From Segatella hominis (GTDB lineage Bacteria; Bacteroidota; Bacteroidia; Bacteroidales; Bacteroidaceae), in assembly GCF_019249725.2 (NCBI RefSeq), contig NZ_CP137559.1, forward strand, positions 2,439,501 to 2,503,500: 64,000 bases of DNA. The letters are read 5' to 3'. The translations under genes were made by a program, and so were the position numbers. The notes below the pieces were generated by a model. It saw nothing but the letters and a program-made list of their open reading frames with translations, was not told the DNA's origin and searched no databases. This document shows positions 44,957 through 54,315 of this stretch, piece by piece (within the stretch, counting starts at the first letter, position 1; the number at the start of each line of letters is the position of its first letter).

Positions 44957-45649
44957 TTAGAGCAGTTTCTTAGGCATCTTGGCCACAAAGTCCTTCAGAT
45001 AGAAAGGAACGAAGTAAGCCACATCCTCAAACTTGCCTTCCACGAAGCGCTTCTCTGCCAGCGGAGCCATGTTCTTCGCTAATGGTTCGATGCCCTTCAC
45101 GAGTCGGGCGTTCGGATGATTGATGACCTCCATACATTTCTCGGCTCCATTTCCGAAGAAATAGACAGTTCCACGATCAAGATACTCCTTGTAGGTATCT
45201 GCATCCACGATATCAGCCTGGATAGGGCGCACCTCCTTCAGGGCACGGTCCATCACCTTGGCATAGACTTCCATTCTGCGGGCATCAAGCATAGGAACAA
45301 TAAGCGCATCTTCCTCAGCCGGATGCTCACCGATCAATACAGGAACAGCCATCAGTTCGAGCGTAGGGATGGAGATGAGCTTCACATCACGGCCATAGCA
45401 GATTCCCTTCGCCATACTGACTCCGATGCGAAGACCGGTATAAGAACCTGGGCCGCAACTTACCGCCACAGCCTCCAAAGGAATACCATGGGCATCTATG
45501 AAACTAAGAGCCTCATCTACGTAAACACCTAACTTAACTGCATGGTTAGGACCGCTGTGATCTTCCTTGTTGAAAATCACCTGTCCATTATCACTAATTG
45601 CCACTGAGCACACATCGGTACTCGTCTCAATATTCAATATACAAGACAT
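44957..45649 (-). CDS. tsaB: tRNA threonylcarbamoyladenosine biosynthesis protein TsaB
   Basis: 230 residues; scaffold partner of TsaD for the t6A37 modification of tRNAs. The ASKHA-fold start ILNIETSTDVCSVAI and the GPGSYTGLRIGVSMAKG signature are present. It lies 96 bp upstream of the DUF4290 gene and is divergent from yicC with its own promoter. Confidence 0.93.
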   Translation of the reverse strand: MSCILNIETSTDVCSVAISDNGQVIFNKEDHSGPNHAVKLGVYVDEALSFIDAHGIPLEAVAVSCGPGSYTGLRIGVSMAKGICYGRDVKLISIPTLELMAVPVLIGEHPAEEDALIVPMLDARRMEVYAKVMDRALKEVRPIQADIVDADTYKEYLDRGTVYFFGNGAEKCMEVINHPNARLVKGIEPLAKNMAPLAEKRFVEGKFEDVAYFVPFYLKDFVAKMPKKLL

Positions 45650-45678
45650 AATTTAAAAATATATTCTTAAATAAGGTG

Positions 45679-45716
45679 CAAATTTAATCATTTTCTCGCT
45701 TTTTTTTGTACTTTTG
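45679..45716. promoter_or_regulatory. Divergent promoters of tsaB and yicC
   Basis: Minus strand TAAATTTG (45679-45686) for tsaB and plus strand TACTTTTG (45709-45716) for yicC. Confidence 0.7.
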
Positions 45717-45740
45717 CAGAAATTTAACGTGAAAGATTAT

Positions 45741-46619
45741 ATGATACAGTCAATGACAGGCTTCGGAAAAGCAACCGTTGCCTACAACGAAAAGAAAATT
45801 AATGTAGAGATAAAGTCATTAAACAGCAAGGCTCTTGACCTCTCTACACGTATAGCACCTCTCTATCGTGAAAAGGAGATGGAGATGCGTCAGATTATCG
45901 CTAAAATGCTGGAAAGAGGCAAGGTTGACTTTGCTATCTGGATAGAGAAGAATGCAGCTGATGATGCGACTCCTATCAATGCTTCACTTGTAGAAAATTA
46001 TTACCACCAAATCAAGCAGATTTCGGCTCAGACCGGTATTCCTGAGCCTACAGACTGGTATGGCACACTTCTTCGTCTTCCTGACGTAACAACAAGAACT
46101 GAAGTGGAAGAATTGACTGAAGAGGAGTGGGAAGCTGCAAAAAGTGCAATTTTGCAGGCCATCGGTCATCTGGTGGACTTCCGCAAGCAGGAAGGTGCTG
46201 CTCTCCAGAAGAAATTTACGGAGAAAGTGGATAATATTCAGGCACTCCTTGCCAGTATCGAACCATACGAGAAAGCTCGCGTGGAGAAAATCCGTGCCAG
46301 CATCGTGAGCGGTCTGGAACAGATTCCTTCAGTCAACTACGACAAGAACCGCCTGGAGCAGGAGCTCATCTACTACATCGAGAAGCTCGACATCAGCGAG
46401 GAGAAGCAGCGCCTTACCAACCACCTGAAGTATTTCCGTGAGACCATGAACGAGGAAGGTCACGGCGTGGGCAAGAAGCTCGGTTTCATCGCACAGGAGA
46501 TGGGTCGCGAAATCAACACTACCGGTTCTAAGAGCAATCAGGCTGAAATGCAGAACATCGTGGTGAAGATGAAGGACGAATTGGAGCAAATCAAGGAGCA
46601 GGTGCTGAATGCACTATAA
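45741..46619 (+). CDS. YicC-family endoribonuclease
   Basis: 292 residues. MIQSMTGFGKATV and the closing ETNTTGSKSN-like EINTTGSKSNQAEMQNIVV segment define the YicC family (N-terminal YicC and C-terminal DUF1732 domains); E. coli YicC is an RNase involved in small-RNA turnover. The frame opens at 45714, but that lies in the -7 box, so ATG 45741 is used. gmk follows 28 bp later, a common pairing. Confidence 0.9.
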   Translation: MIQSMTGFGKATVAYNEKKINVEIKSLNSKALDLSTRIAPLYREKEMEMRQIIAKMLERGKVDFAIWIEKNAADDATPINASLVENYYHQIKQISAQTGIPEPTDWYGTLLRLPDVTTRTEVEELTEEEWEAAKSAILQAIGHLVDFRKQEGAALQKKFTEKVDNIQALLASIEPYEKARVEKIRASIVSGLEQIPSVNYDKNRLEQELIYYIEKLDISEEKQRLTNHLKYFRETMNEEGHGVGKKLGFIAQEMGREINTTGSKSNQAEMQNIVVKMKDELEQIKEQVLNAL

Positions 46620-46647
46620 TTGGAATCATAAAATTAATGATATAATT

Positions 46648-47223
46648 ATGAAGAACGGATTGTTAATTTTCAGCGCTCCTTCCGGCAGCGGAAAGAGCAC
46701 GATAGTCAACTGGTTGATGAAGGAACACCCGGAATTGAAGTTGGCCTTCTCTATCAGTTGCACCTCCCGCGCCCCTCGTGGTACAGAAAAGAATGGTGTG
46801 GAATATTTCTTCCTCACTCCTGAGGAATTCAAGGCTAAGATTGCTAATGAGGAGTTCCTGGAATACGAGGAGGTTTATCAGGACCGCTTCTACGGCACGC
46901 TGAAATCTCAGGTGGAAAACCAGCTGAATGCTGGCGAATCCGTCATTTTCGACGTAGATGTCAAGGGTGGCGTCAATATCAAGAAATTCTATGGTGAGCG
47001 TGCCTTGAGCATCTTCGTGCAACCTCCTTCGGTAGAGGAATTGCGCCGACGTCTGAATGGTCGTGGTACGGATGCACCAGAGGTGATTGAACAGCGACTT
47101 GCCAAGGCAAGCTATGAGCTGACCTTTGCTCCACAGTTTGACCATGTAGTGGTGAACGACAACTTGGAGAAGGCACAGCAGGAGGTTTATCAGCTCGTCA
47201 AGGATTTTTTAAGTGAAGAGTGA
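46648..47223 (+). CDS. gmk: Guanylate kinase
   Basis: 191 residues; GMP plus ATP gives GDP plus ADP. P-loop FSAPSGSGKST, GMP-binding SCTSRAPRGTEKNGVEYFF and VDVKGG motif. The frame opens at 46609, but ATG 46648 gives the normal N-terminus. Part of the yicC-gmk-nadD run. Confidence 0.95.
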   Translation: MKNGLLIFSAPSGSGKSTIVNWLMKEHPELKLAFSISCTSRAPRGTEKNGVEYFFLTPEEFKAKIANEEFLEYEEVYQDRFYGTLKSQVENQLNAGESVIFDVDVKGGVNIKKFYGERALSIFVQPPSVEELRRRLNGRGTDAPEVIEQRLAKASYELTFAPQFDHVVVNDNLEKAQQEVYQLVKDFLSEE

Positions 47224-47260
47224 AGAATTCAAGTGAAGAATTTTAAGTGAAGAACGAAGA
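47208..47260. repeat. Dispersed repeat, copy 4 (inverted, tandem)
   Basis: AAGTGAAGAGTGAAGAATTC and further AAGTGAAGAA units on the plus strand, inverse of the other copies. It covers the last codons of gmk and runs up to the nadD start codon. Confidence 0.8.
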
Positions 47261-47848
47261 ATGAAGAAAGTAGGAATATTCGGAGGAAGTTTCAACCCGA
47301 TACATACCGGTCACATCGCTCTGGCCAAGAGCCTCTGCGAAAAGGCGGGACTGGACGAGGTGTGGTTTATGGTTTCACCACAGAATCCGTTCAAGCAGGC
47401 TGCAACCGACCTGCTTGACGACTCTTTGCGCTTCGAACTGGTGGAAAAGGCGCTCAAAGGGGAAAGCCTGCTGAAGGCTTGTAACTATGAATTCCATCTT
47501 CCGAAACCTTCCTACACCTGGCATACGCTCCAGGCGCTGAGCAAGGATTATCCCGACATCGACTTCACCTTATTAATAGGTGGAGACAACTGGGCCGCTT
47601 TCGACAAGTGGTTTCATCACGACGACATTCTCGCCCACTATCCTATCGTGGTCTATCCCCGTCAGGGAGCAAGCATCGGAGCCGTTCCACAGGGAGTAAC
47701 CATCGTGGAGACGCCCCTACTCAACATCAGCAGCACCGAGATACGCCAGGCGATTCTTCAGGGGAAAAGTATCCACGGAATGGTGCCGGAAGCCATCGAG
47801 GACTTGGCATGCAAATATTATGGGGGAATGAGAAATGAGAAATTATAA
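47261..47848 (+). CDS. nadD: Nicotinate-nucleotide adenylyltransferase
   Basis: 195 residues; NaMN plus ATP gives NaAD in NAD synthesis. GIFGGSFNPIHTGHIALAK with the (H/T)xGH motif, and ISSTEIRQ near the end. It starts directly after a dispersed repeat and overlaps closely with the next gene (one base gap to ATG 47850). Confidence 0.94.
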   Translation: MKKVGIFGGSFNPIHTGHIALAKSLCEKAGLDEVWFMVSPQNPFKQAATDLLDDSLRFELVEKALKGESLLKACNYEFHLPKPSYTWHTLQALSKDYPDIDFTLLIGGDNWAAFDKWFHHDDILAHYPIVVYPRQGASIGAVPQGVTIVETPLLNISSTEIRQAILQGKSIHGMVPEAIEDLACKYYGGMRNEKL

Positions 47849-47849
47849 T

Positions 47850-49781
47850 ATGGAAGATATGAATTGGAAGAAATACATCAAGAAGGCTTTGTGCCTGGCA
47901 TTTGAACCGATACGACGTAATGCTAACTTCTTTACGTTCATGTATATTTTGGGCATACTGACTGCCGTAGTAACGCTCCCGAGATGGCGTGAACTCTACG
48001 ACAACCTGTATCTGGAACTGTTTTTCGACCTCTACATCGTTTGTGCCGTCTTGGCTTTGATTCCTAAGAAAGTACGCTTCTGCATCAGAGGTGTGCTCTA
48101 TCTCATCTTGTATGCCGTGGCGATAGCTGATGTCTATTGCTTCGTCAATTTCGGCTCCACGCTCAACCCTTCCATGCTCATGCTGGTGGGCGAAACCAAC
48201 AGCAGCGAGGCAAGCAACTTCATCGCAGCCTGCCTCTCTACCGAGGTTATCTTCAGTAGTGTGGGCTGGGTATTGCTGCTTATCCTCGTGCAGATACTCA
48301 CCGCCTTCCGCCGTTTCCGCCATTTCATCTGGAAAGTATCGGTACTCTTTGCCTCCTTCAGCAAACCGCTCTACGGTTGGCTTACCCTTCATATTGATCG
48401 CATCACCCGACTCCTGCCTCAGGTAGCCGGCATCTGCTGCATCGCCCTCTTCATCTGGAGCGCCTGCACTTCCTGGCACAACAAAATGGCCATCCACAAG
48501 CTGATGACGGGCAAGACTATCGGCGAAGTGGAACATACCCTCACAGAGAAGGACTGCGCCAATCTCTACATGCCTATCTACCGTCTCTATTTCAGCATCT
48601 ACGCCAATAAGTTGGCAGCCAACCAGATTACCCAGCTGATTCATGCTGCCGACAAGGTGGAGGTAGATACCTGCACCTACCGTTCGCCACAGATTGTGCT
48701 CATCATCGGCGAGAGCTTCGGCAAGCAGCATTCCCAGCAATACGGTTATTTCATGGATACGACTCCTTATCAGGTGGCATTGGAAAAGACCAAGAAGCTG
48801 ACCAAATTTACGGATGTCGTGACCTGCTGGAACCTCACCAGCTTTGTTTTCAAGAACGTATTCTCCACTCATGTCATCGGCGAGAAGGGCGAGTGGTGCG
48901 ACTATCCTCTCTTCCCGGAAATCTTCCGCAAGGCAGGTTACCACGTCACCTTCATCACCAATGAATTTCTGCCGCAGGCCAAGGAAGCCGTATATGACTT
49001 CAGCGGCGGTTTCTTCCTCAATAATCCGAAACTCAGCAAGTTGCAGTTTGACAGCCGCAACACGGAGCTACACGCCCTGGACGACGGACTGCTGGAGGAC
49101 TATGACAACGGACTGAAGGAAGCTGAAACCAACAGTAAGTATAATCTCACCATCTTCCACCTGATGGGTCAGCACGTGGATTACAAGACCCGCTACAAGC
49201 ACAGTCAGACCCATTTCTGGGCGGGCAGTTATGAGGACAAGCGCCCAGAGCTGACCGACAAACAGCGCAAGGTGCTGAGCCATTACGACAACGCCACCCT
49301 TTACAACGACTCTATCGTGGCGCAGATTGTGAAGCGCTATTCCAAGAAGAACGCCATCGTCATCTACATGCCCGACCATGGCGAGGAGTGCTATGAGGGC
49401 AACCGCGGTTTCATCTGCCGCAACCATTCTGCCAATATCGACTGGCCTTTGGCTCACTACGAGTTTGAGATTCCTTTCTGGATTTTCTGTTCCCAGAAGT
49501 ACATCAGCAGCCATCGTGACATCTACCGCCAGATTCGCAAGGCGAAGGACAAGCGTTTCATGACCGATGCCTTGCCTCACCTATTATTATATTTGGCAGG
49601 CATCGAGACTCCTACCTACAATCCGAAGTACAACATCCTCAGCCCAGAGTATGACGAAATGCGCCCTCGCATCCTGAAAAACAGCGCCGACTATGACAAG
49701 TTGAGGGATGCGGAAATGGAGAAGCAGAAAAGGCTGAAGGATGCAGAAGCTGCCATGGGACATAAAAAGAAAAAGAAATAG
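47850..49781 (+). CDS. Sulfatase-fold phosphoethanolamine-transferase-like membrane protein
   Basis: 643 residues. Four or five N-terminal transmembrane helices (to about 215), then a periplasmic alkaline-phosphatase-fold domain: VLIIGESFGKQH at the metal site, a TCWNLTSFVF segment that should hold the nucleophilic Thr, and MPDHGEECYEG with metal-binding D and H. This is the EptA/CptA build, which moves phosphoethanolamine onto lipid A or core sugar; LTA-synthase-like activity is an alternative. C-terminal 30 residues are highly charged. ATG 47835, inside nadD, is an alternative start. Confidence 0.82.
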   Translation: MEDMNWKKYIKKALCLAFEPIRRNANFFTFMYILGILTAVVTLPRWRELYDNLYLELFFDLYIVCAVLALIPKKVRFCIRGVLYLILYAVAIADVYCFVNFGSTLNPSMLMLVGETNSSEASNFIAACLSTEVIFSSVGWVLLLILVQILTAFRRFRHFIWKVSVLFASFSKPLYGWLTLHIDRITRLLPQVAGICCIALFIWSACTSWHNKMAIHKLMTGKTIGEVEHTLTEKDCANLYMPIYRLYFSIYANKLAANQITQLIHAADKVEVDTCTYRSPQIVLIIGESFGKQHSQQYGYFMDTTPYQVALEKTKKLTKFTDVVTCWNLTSFVFKNVFSTHVIGEKGEWCDYPLFPEIFRKAGYHVTFITNEFLPQAKEAVYDFSGGFFLNNPKLSKLQFDSRNTELHALDDGLLEDYDNGLKEAETNSKYNLTIFHLMGQHVDYKTRYKHSQTHFWAGSYEDKRPELTDKQRKVLSHYDNATLYNDSIVAQIVKRYSKKNAIVIYMPDHGEECYEGNRGFICRNHSANIDWPLAHYEFEIPFWIFCSQKYISSHRDIYRQIRKAKDKRFMTDALPHLLLYLAGIETPTYNPKYNILSPEYDEMRPRILKNSADYDKLRDAEMEKQKRLKDAEAAMGHKKKKK

Positions 49782-49809
49782 GAATATTGCATATTCAAAA
49801 CAAAATACG

Positions 49810-49817
49810 TAATTTTG
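49810..49817 (+). promoter_or_regulatory. -7 box before the first acyltransferase gene
   Basis: TAATTTTG, 57 bases before ATG 49874. Confidence 0.65.
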
Positions 49818-49873
49818 CACCCATAAAAAAGAATATGCCCCTATCATTAAATAAAGAATAGGAGAAATAAGAT

Positions 49874-51004
49874 ATGAATACACCCACTTTAAGTCGTTCG
49901 GAATGTAATGTGCTGCGAGGACTTGCCATTATCGGCATTTTCCTGCACAACTACTGCCATTGGATAGGTTCTATCGTCAAGGAGAACGAGTATCAGTATT
50001 TTCAACACAACGTGGACTGGCTGAACCAGGTTTTGGTCAATCCAGACCTCAATCTGCCGTTCCATCTCATCTCATTCTTCGGACATTATGGCGTACCAGT
50101 ATTCCTCTTTCTGAGCGCATACGGACTGGTATTGAAATATGAAGCAAAGCCACATCTTGATGCCTCTACACAATTTGTCAACATCAACGGAAAGACGATG
50201 TGGAACTGGAAAGAGCCGCTTCGCTTCATCCGCTATCATTATCTGAAACTCTTCAAGATGATGATTGTGGGATTCGTGGCATTCACCATGCTCGACTACA
50301 TCACATACGGTCCGCACAAGTATGCTACACTTGATGTTGTGGCGATGTTAGGTATGTTTAATAATATATTGCCCGACCCAGACCGCATCATCTGGCCAGG
50401 ACCATTCTGGTTTTTCGGATTGATGCTCCAACTCTATATTGTCTATCGTCTGTTCATCTATCGCAAACATTGGGGATTCACCGTAGGACTGATGGTAGTC
50501 TGCATAGTGATACAGATAGCGTTGGGATGGGACAATCCAGAGAGCGAGGCGATGAACCGCTACCGCTATAATTTCATGGGAGGAATGTTGCCATTCGGGT
50601 TAGGTGTACTCTATGCCCGATATGGCGAGAAGATATTGATGACTTTCCATCACAACGTGACGAATTTCTTCGGCATCATCTTCTGCTGCTCCATCATCTA
50701 CAGTCTCAGCGGCAGCATGATGGGATGGACCTTCGTGCCCCTCTTCATCTGTCTGCTCAGCGTACTGACCGCCAAATTTCTTTCAGGAGTCAACTGGTTG
50801 TCAGGAGTCAACAGGATATTGGAATGGATGGGCGGCATTTCGGCGGCACTTTTCGTCTGCCACCCTATCACACGAAAGATTTTCATCCCTATCAGCCGAC
50901 AGGGAGATATGTATGCAGGTCTGCTCCTCTACATCGTATCGAGCATCTGCCTGGCTTGGTTGTTCACGCAACTGATGAAGAAAATCCCAAATCCGAAGTT
51001 TTAG
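49874..51004 (+). CDS. Acyltransferase-3 family membrane protein (1)
   Basis: 376 residues with about ten transmembrane helices. The family catalytic His is in IIGIFLHNYCHW, and the conserved GxPxFLFLSAYGL (GVPVFLFLSAYG) follows. Such proteins O-acetylate or succinylate exported polysaccharides or lipids. First of three relatives in this cluster. Confidence 0.85.
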   Translation: MNTPTLSRSECNVLRGLAIIGIFLHNYCHWIGSIVKENEYQYFQHNVDWLNQVLVNPDLNLPFHLISFFGHYGVPVFLFLSAYGLVLKYEAKPHLDASTQFVNINGKTMWNWKEPLRFIRYHYLKLFKMMIVGFVAFTMLDYITYGPHKYATLDVVAMLGMFNNILPDPDRIIWPGPFWFFGLMLQLYIVYRLFIYRKHWGFTVGLMVVCIVIQIALGWDNPESEAMNRYRYNFMGGMLPFGLGVLYARYGEKILMTFHHNVTNFFGIIFCCSIIYSLSGSMMGWTFVPLFICLLSVLTAKFLSGVNWLSGVNRILEWMGGISAALFVCHPITRKIFIPISRQGDMYAGLLLYIVSSICLAWLFTQLMKKIPNPKF

Positions 51005-51057
51005 AAGCTTTTTTCGTTTTCCACCTCCATAATAAGAATACAAACAAGAAGACAAGA

Positions 51058-51093
51058 GGATTCTTCACTCTTCGTTCTTCACTCTCCACTTAG
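51058..51093. repeat. Dispersed repeat, copy 5
   Basis: GGATTCTTCACTCTTCG and ACTCTCCACTTAG just before the second acyltransferase gene. Confidence 0.75.
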
Positions 51094-51102
51094 CTTACGC
51101 CT

Positions 51103-52125
51103 ATGAAGATAAAAGATATAGAACTGGCGAATATCAGCCGATTTCGTGGTGAACTGATGGGAGCAGCCATGCTCTTCATCATCCTCTTTCATGTGGGATT
51201 GCCACGTGAAGATGCTTTCTATGGACTTCGCCGAATGGGAAATGTGGGAGTAGATATGTTTCTCTTCCTCAGCGGAATCGGTCTGTGGTTTTCATGGGTC
51301 AAGAATCCTGACGTTAAGCGTTTCTTCATCCGCCGTTATCTCCGCATTTATCCTGCCTGGCTCATCATCGCCTGCCTCTTCTACATTCCCCGTTTTCATG
51401 GCGGAAGTACGTGGGACTGGATTTATCTCTTCGGAGAGATTTCCATCAACTGGGGTTTCTGGCTGCACGATGAGTTGAACTTCTGGTACATTCCTGCCAC
51501 GATGATGCTCTATCTCTTTGCTCCAGGCTATATGGAACTCATCAGGCGCCATCCTATCTACCGTTGGCTGCCCGTGGTCATGGTGATGTGGTGCATTCTG
51601 GTGCAATACGTTACTCCTATCCATCAGGCAGTTGGTCATCTGGAAATTTTCTGGAGCCGTGTACCGATATTCTTCATCGGAATCAACATGGGCGAGATGG
51701 TGCGCCGCAAGGATACGCTCGACGGGGCAAGCATCTGGATGATCTGGATCATGTTTCTGATGACGCTTCTCTCCAGCATCTTCCTGGAGCAGGTGAAGCA
51801 TGGTCAATTCCCGCTCTTTCTGGAAAGAATGCTCTATATCCCGCTTACAGTAACCAGCATTCTGCTGCTCAACCGCATCTTCCGCCGCACTCCGAAATGG
51901 GTAAACAAGGCATTCATGTTTGTGGGCGCTTTGAGTCTGGAGGCCTACCTCATCCACATCCACTTCGTGCTCTACTATATCGAGAAATGGCATTGGAGCT
52001 ATTGGCCTACCTTCTTCACCTGCATCGCCATCACGCTCCCTGCCTCCTGGATATTGGCTAAAATCGTGGGCTGGATTTCTAAGGAATTAGGCAAAATCCT
52101 GATGGAGAAGGAGAAAGGAGAATGA
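51103..52125 (+). CDS. Acyltransferase-3 family membrane protein (2)
   Basis: 340 residues, about ten helices. Catalytic His in MLFIILFHVGLPRE, then VGVDMFLFLSGIGLWFS and the RRYLRIYPAW motif typical of the family. Substrate unknown. Start ATG 51103 follows the dispersed repeat; the frame has no earlier ATG that is plausible. Confidence 0.87.
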   Translation: MKIKDIELANISRFRGELMGAAMLFIILFHVGLPREDAFYGLRRMGNVGVDMFLFLSGIGLWFSWVKNPDVKRFFIRRYLRIYPAWLIIACLFYIPRFHGGSTWDWIYLFGEISINWGFWLHDELNFWYIPATMMLYLFAPGYMELIRRHPIYRWLPVVMVMWCILVQYVTPIHQAVGHLEIFWSRVPIFFIGINMGEMVRRKDTLDGASIWMIWIMFLMTLLSSIFLEQVKHGQFPLFLERMLYIPLTVTSILLLNRIFRRTPKWVNKAFMFVGALSLEAYLIHIHFVLYYIEKWHWSYWPTFFTCIAITLPASWILAKIVGWISKELGKILMEKEKGE

Positions 52126-52233
52126 GAAATGAGAAATTAGAAGGGAGAAAGGAGAACTTTTTTGAAAAGGAAAAAGGACTTTGGAAAAGGGAAAAGAGGA
52201 ACGAAAGGAAAAAAATAATCAAAATAGGACTTT

Positions 52234-53151
52234 ATGAAAGAAAAAGAAATAGATAATATAGAAAAGGACAGTAAGGGGTTGTCTGCCCTGATGCGTCTCA
52301 TTCGCCCGAAGCAATGGATCAAGAACGGCTTTATCTTTATGCCGCTCTTCTTTGGCGGAGAACTTTTCAATACCGGTGCCCTGCTGGCAGGAGTCATCGC
52401 TTTCTTCGCCTATAGTTTTGCTGCTTCCAGCATCTACTGTTTCAACGACATTTACGATGTGGAGGCAGACCGACGTCATCCCGTGAAATGCCATCGCCCG
52501 ATAGCTTCCGGAGCCGTATCGGTAAAACAGGCGTATGGACTGATGATTCTGATGCTGGTGCTTTCCATCGGTTTCAGCAGTCTGTTGGATGGTTGGGAAA
52601 CGATGGGCATTATCCTTTTCTACTGGTGCCTGAACTTAGGCTATTGCGCAAAGTTCAAGCAGTATGCCATCATAGACGTTTGCATCGTAGCCTTCGGTTT
52701 TGTGCTCCGTCTGCTGGCAGGTGGTGTGGCAACGGGCGTGGTACTGAGCAAATGGATTGTGCTGATGACCTTCCTCATCACCCTCTTCATGAGCTTTGCC
52801 AAGCGCCGCGATGATGTGATAAGAATGGAGAAGACCGGAGAGGCTCCACGCAAGAATACGAGCCGCTACAATCTGACTTTCATCAATCAGGCGATTACCA
52901 TTACCGCCTCGGTCACTCTGGTCTGCTACATTATGTACACAGTAAGTCCGGAGGTTCTGGAACATTTCCATACCGACAAACTCTATCTCACAACGGTTTT
53001 CGTTCTGGTAGGACTCTTGCGCTACATCCAGATAGCAGTTGTTGACCAGCAGAGTGGCGACCCTACCAAGATTCTGCTCCGCGACCGCATCACTCAGGTT
53101 ATTGTAATAGCCTGGCTTGCCGCCTTCCTGTTCCTCATCTATATCGCATAA
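52234..53151 (+). CDS. UbiA-family prenyltransferase, decaprenyl-phosphate phosphoribosyltransferase-like
   Basis: 305 residues, eight or nine helices. The UbiA aspartate motif NDIYDVEADRRHPVKCHRPI and RPKQWIKNGFIFMPLFF at the start match DPPR synthases (Rv3806c type), which join phosphoribose to polyprenyl phosphate. The second Asp-rich loop is AKRRDDVIRME. With the neighbouring HAD phosphatase and acyltransferases it could feed an arabinose- or ribose-type lipid-linked sugar into the envelope; that link is inference. Confidence 0.85.
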   Translation: MKEKEIDNIEKDSKGLSALMRLIRPKQWIKNGFIFMPLFFGGELFNTGALLAGVIAFFAYSFAASSIYCFNDIYDVEADRRHPVKCHRPIASGAVSVKQAYGLMILMLVLSIGFSSLLDGWETMGIILFYWCLNLGYCAKFKQYAIIDVCIVAFGFVLRLLAGGVATGVVLSKWIVLMTFLITLFMSFAKRRDDVIRMEKTGEAPRKNTSRYNLTFINQAITITASVTLVCYIMYTVSPEVLEHFHTDKLYLTTVFVLVGLLRYIQIAVVDQQSGDPTKILLRDRITQVIVIAWLAAFLFLIYIA

Positions 53152-53154
53152 GGC

Positions 53155-54288
53155 ATGAAACGGAATACAGATTTAGATTTCATCCGATCCATTCTCATCA
53201 TACTGATGATCCTCATCCATATCGTGAGTTTCGGGAATGCTTATCCTCATCTGAAGGCAGGCATTCTCTCGTTCATGATGCCTACCTTTCTCATCATCAC
53301 GGGTTATCTGGTGAACATCGGGAAAACGGGCAGGCAGTTTGGCAAATATCTGCTTTGTCTGGCCCTGCCATACATCATCATGGTGACGGGATTTTCCGTG
53401 CTCTCCTATTTCCTGCCAGTAAGAGATGGCATTACCGAACTCTCCCTGTCGCAAATCGCCCAAAAAATTTTCGTCACTTCCATCGGTCCGTATTGGTTTA
53501 TCCAGACCATGATTATCTGCGGAATCTTGTATTACGGGAGCTTCCAGGCTTGTGATACAATCAGCAAATACAGGGGGCGTTGTTCTTGCAGGAATAATAA
53601 AGAGAATGATTCTTACAAGAATAGTAAGGAGAATGATTTTTGTAGCAATAGTAAGGAAATTGAGCCTTGCTGCAATAGTAAGGAGAATAATTCTTGTAAG
53701 AATAGTAAGGGGAATGATTCTTGCAGCAATATAAACAAGGGAAAGACGGAGGAGGAAAACCTGTCTTTAACAACCCGCCTTTTTCTCTTGGCGATTCTGA
53801 TGCTGCTGATGAGCAAGACCCCTGCCCTGAACATCACGGCTGCCATTTATTATTTTGCCGGAGTCGTTATCCGCCAATGCCGCATCGACTTCAACAAGGT
53901 TTTCCGCCCTACTCCCTTGGCGTTCATTCTCTGGCCTTTCATCCTCTATCGGGAAGACCTCTATGACTGGGGGAACATAGCTGTTGCTTTCTCCTGCTGG
54001 TGCTGCATTTCTGCGCTTATGTGGTTGAACCAATATTACAAGTCGCAAATGATAGGAAAGTCCACCTTATTATATATAGGTAAGAACACGTTGCCGATTT
54101 ATCTCTTCCATCCCATCTTCACAATGGCGGCGAAATTCTATCATCCTCTGTTCGCCTTCGACAAGAGTGAAATTCTCCTGGCCGCTTTTACCATTATCCT
54201 TGCCATCGCAGGAAGCATCGCTATTGCCAAGGTCATGGAAAAAACGAAATTAGCTTATTTCTTCGGGAAAAAGGATATACTGAGATAA
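53155..54288 (+). CDS. Acyltransferase-3 family membrane protein (3) with Cys-rich repeat insert
   Basis: 377 residues. RNTDLDFIRSILIILMILIHIVSF holds the catalytic His, and the rest is a typical multi-helix acyltransferase. Between helices near residues 143-195 lies an insert of 9-residue repeats (KNSKENDFC, SNSKEIEPC, CNSKENNSC, KNSKGNDSC) not found in the family to my knowledge. It starts 3 bp after the prenyltransferase stop. Confidence 0.82.
   Translation: MKRNTDLDFIRSILIILMILIHIVSFGNAYPHLKAGILSFMMPTFLIITGYLVNIGKTGRQFGKYLLCLALPYIIMVTGFSVLSYFLPVRDGITELSLSQIAQKIFVTSIGPYWFIQTMIICGILYYGSFQACDTISKYRGRCSCRNNKENDSYKNSKENDFCSNSKEIEPCCNSKENNSCKNSKGNDSCSNINKGKTEEENLSLTTRLFLLAILMLLMSKTPALNITAAIYYFAGVVIRQCRIDFNKVFRPTPLAFILWPFILYREDLYDWGNIAVAFSCWCCISALMWLNQYYKSQMIGKSTLLYIGKNTLPIYLFHPIFTMAAKFYHPLFAFDKSEILLAAFTIILAIAGSIAIAKVMEKTKLAYFFGKKDILR
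53588..53740 (+). repeat. 27-bp in-frame tandem repeat inside acyltransferase 3
   Basis: About 5.5 units of AATAGTAAGGAGAATGATTC with seven variable bases. The length is a multiple of three, so copy changes keep the frame. Confidence 0.88.
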
Positions 54289-54315
54289 AATGACAAATGA
54301 CAAATGAGAAATGAA

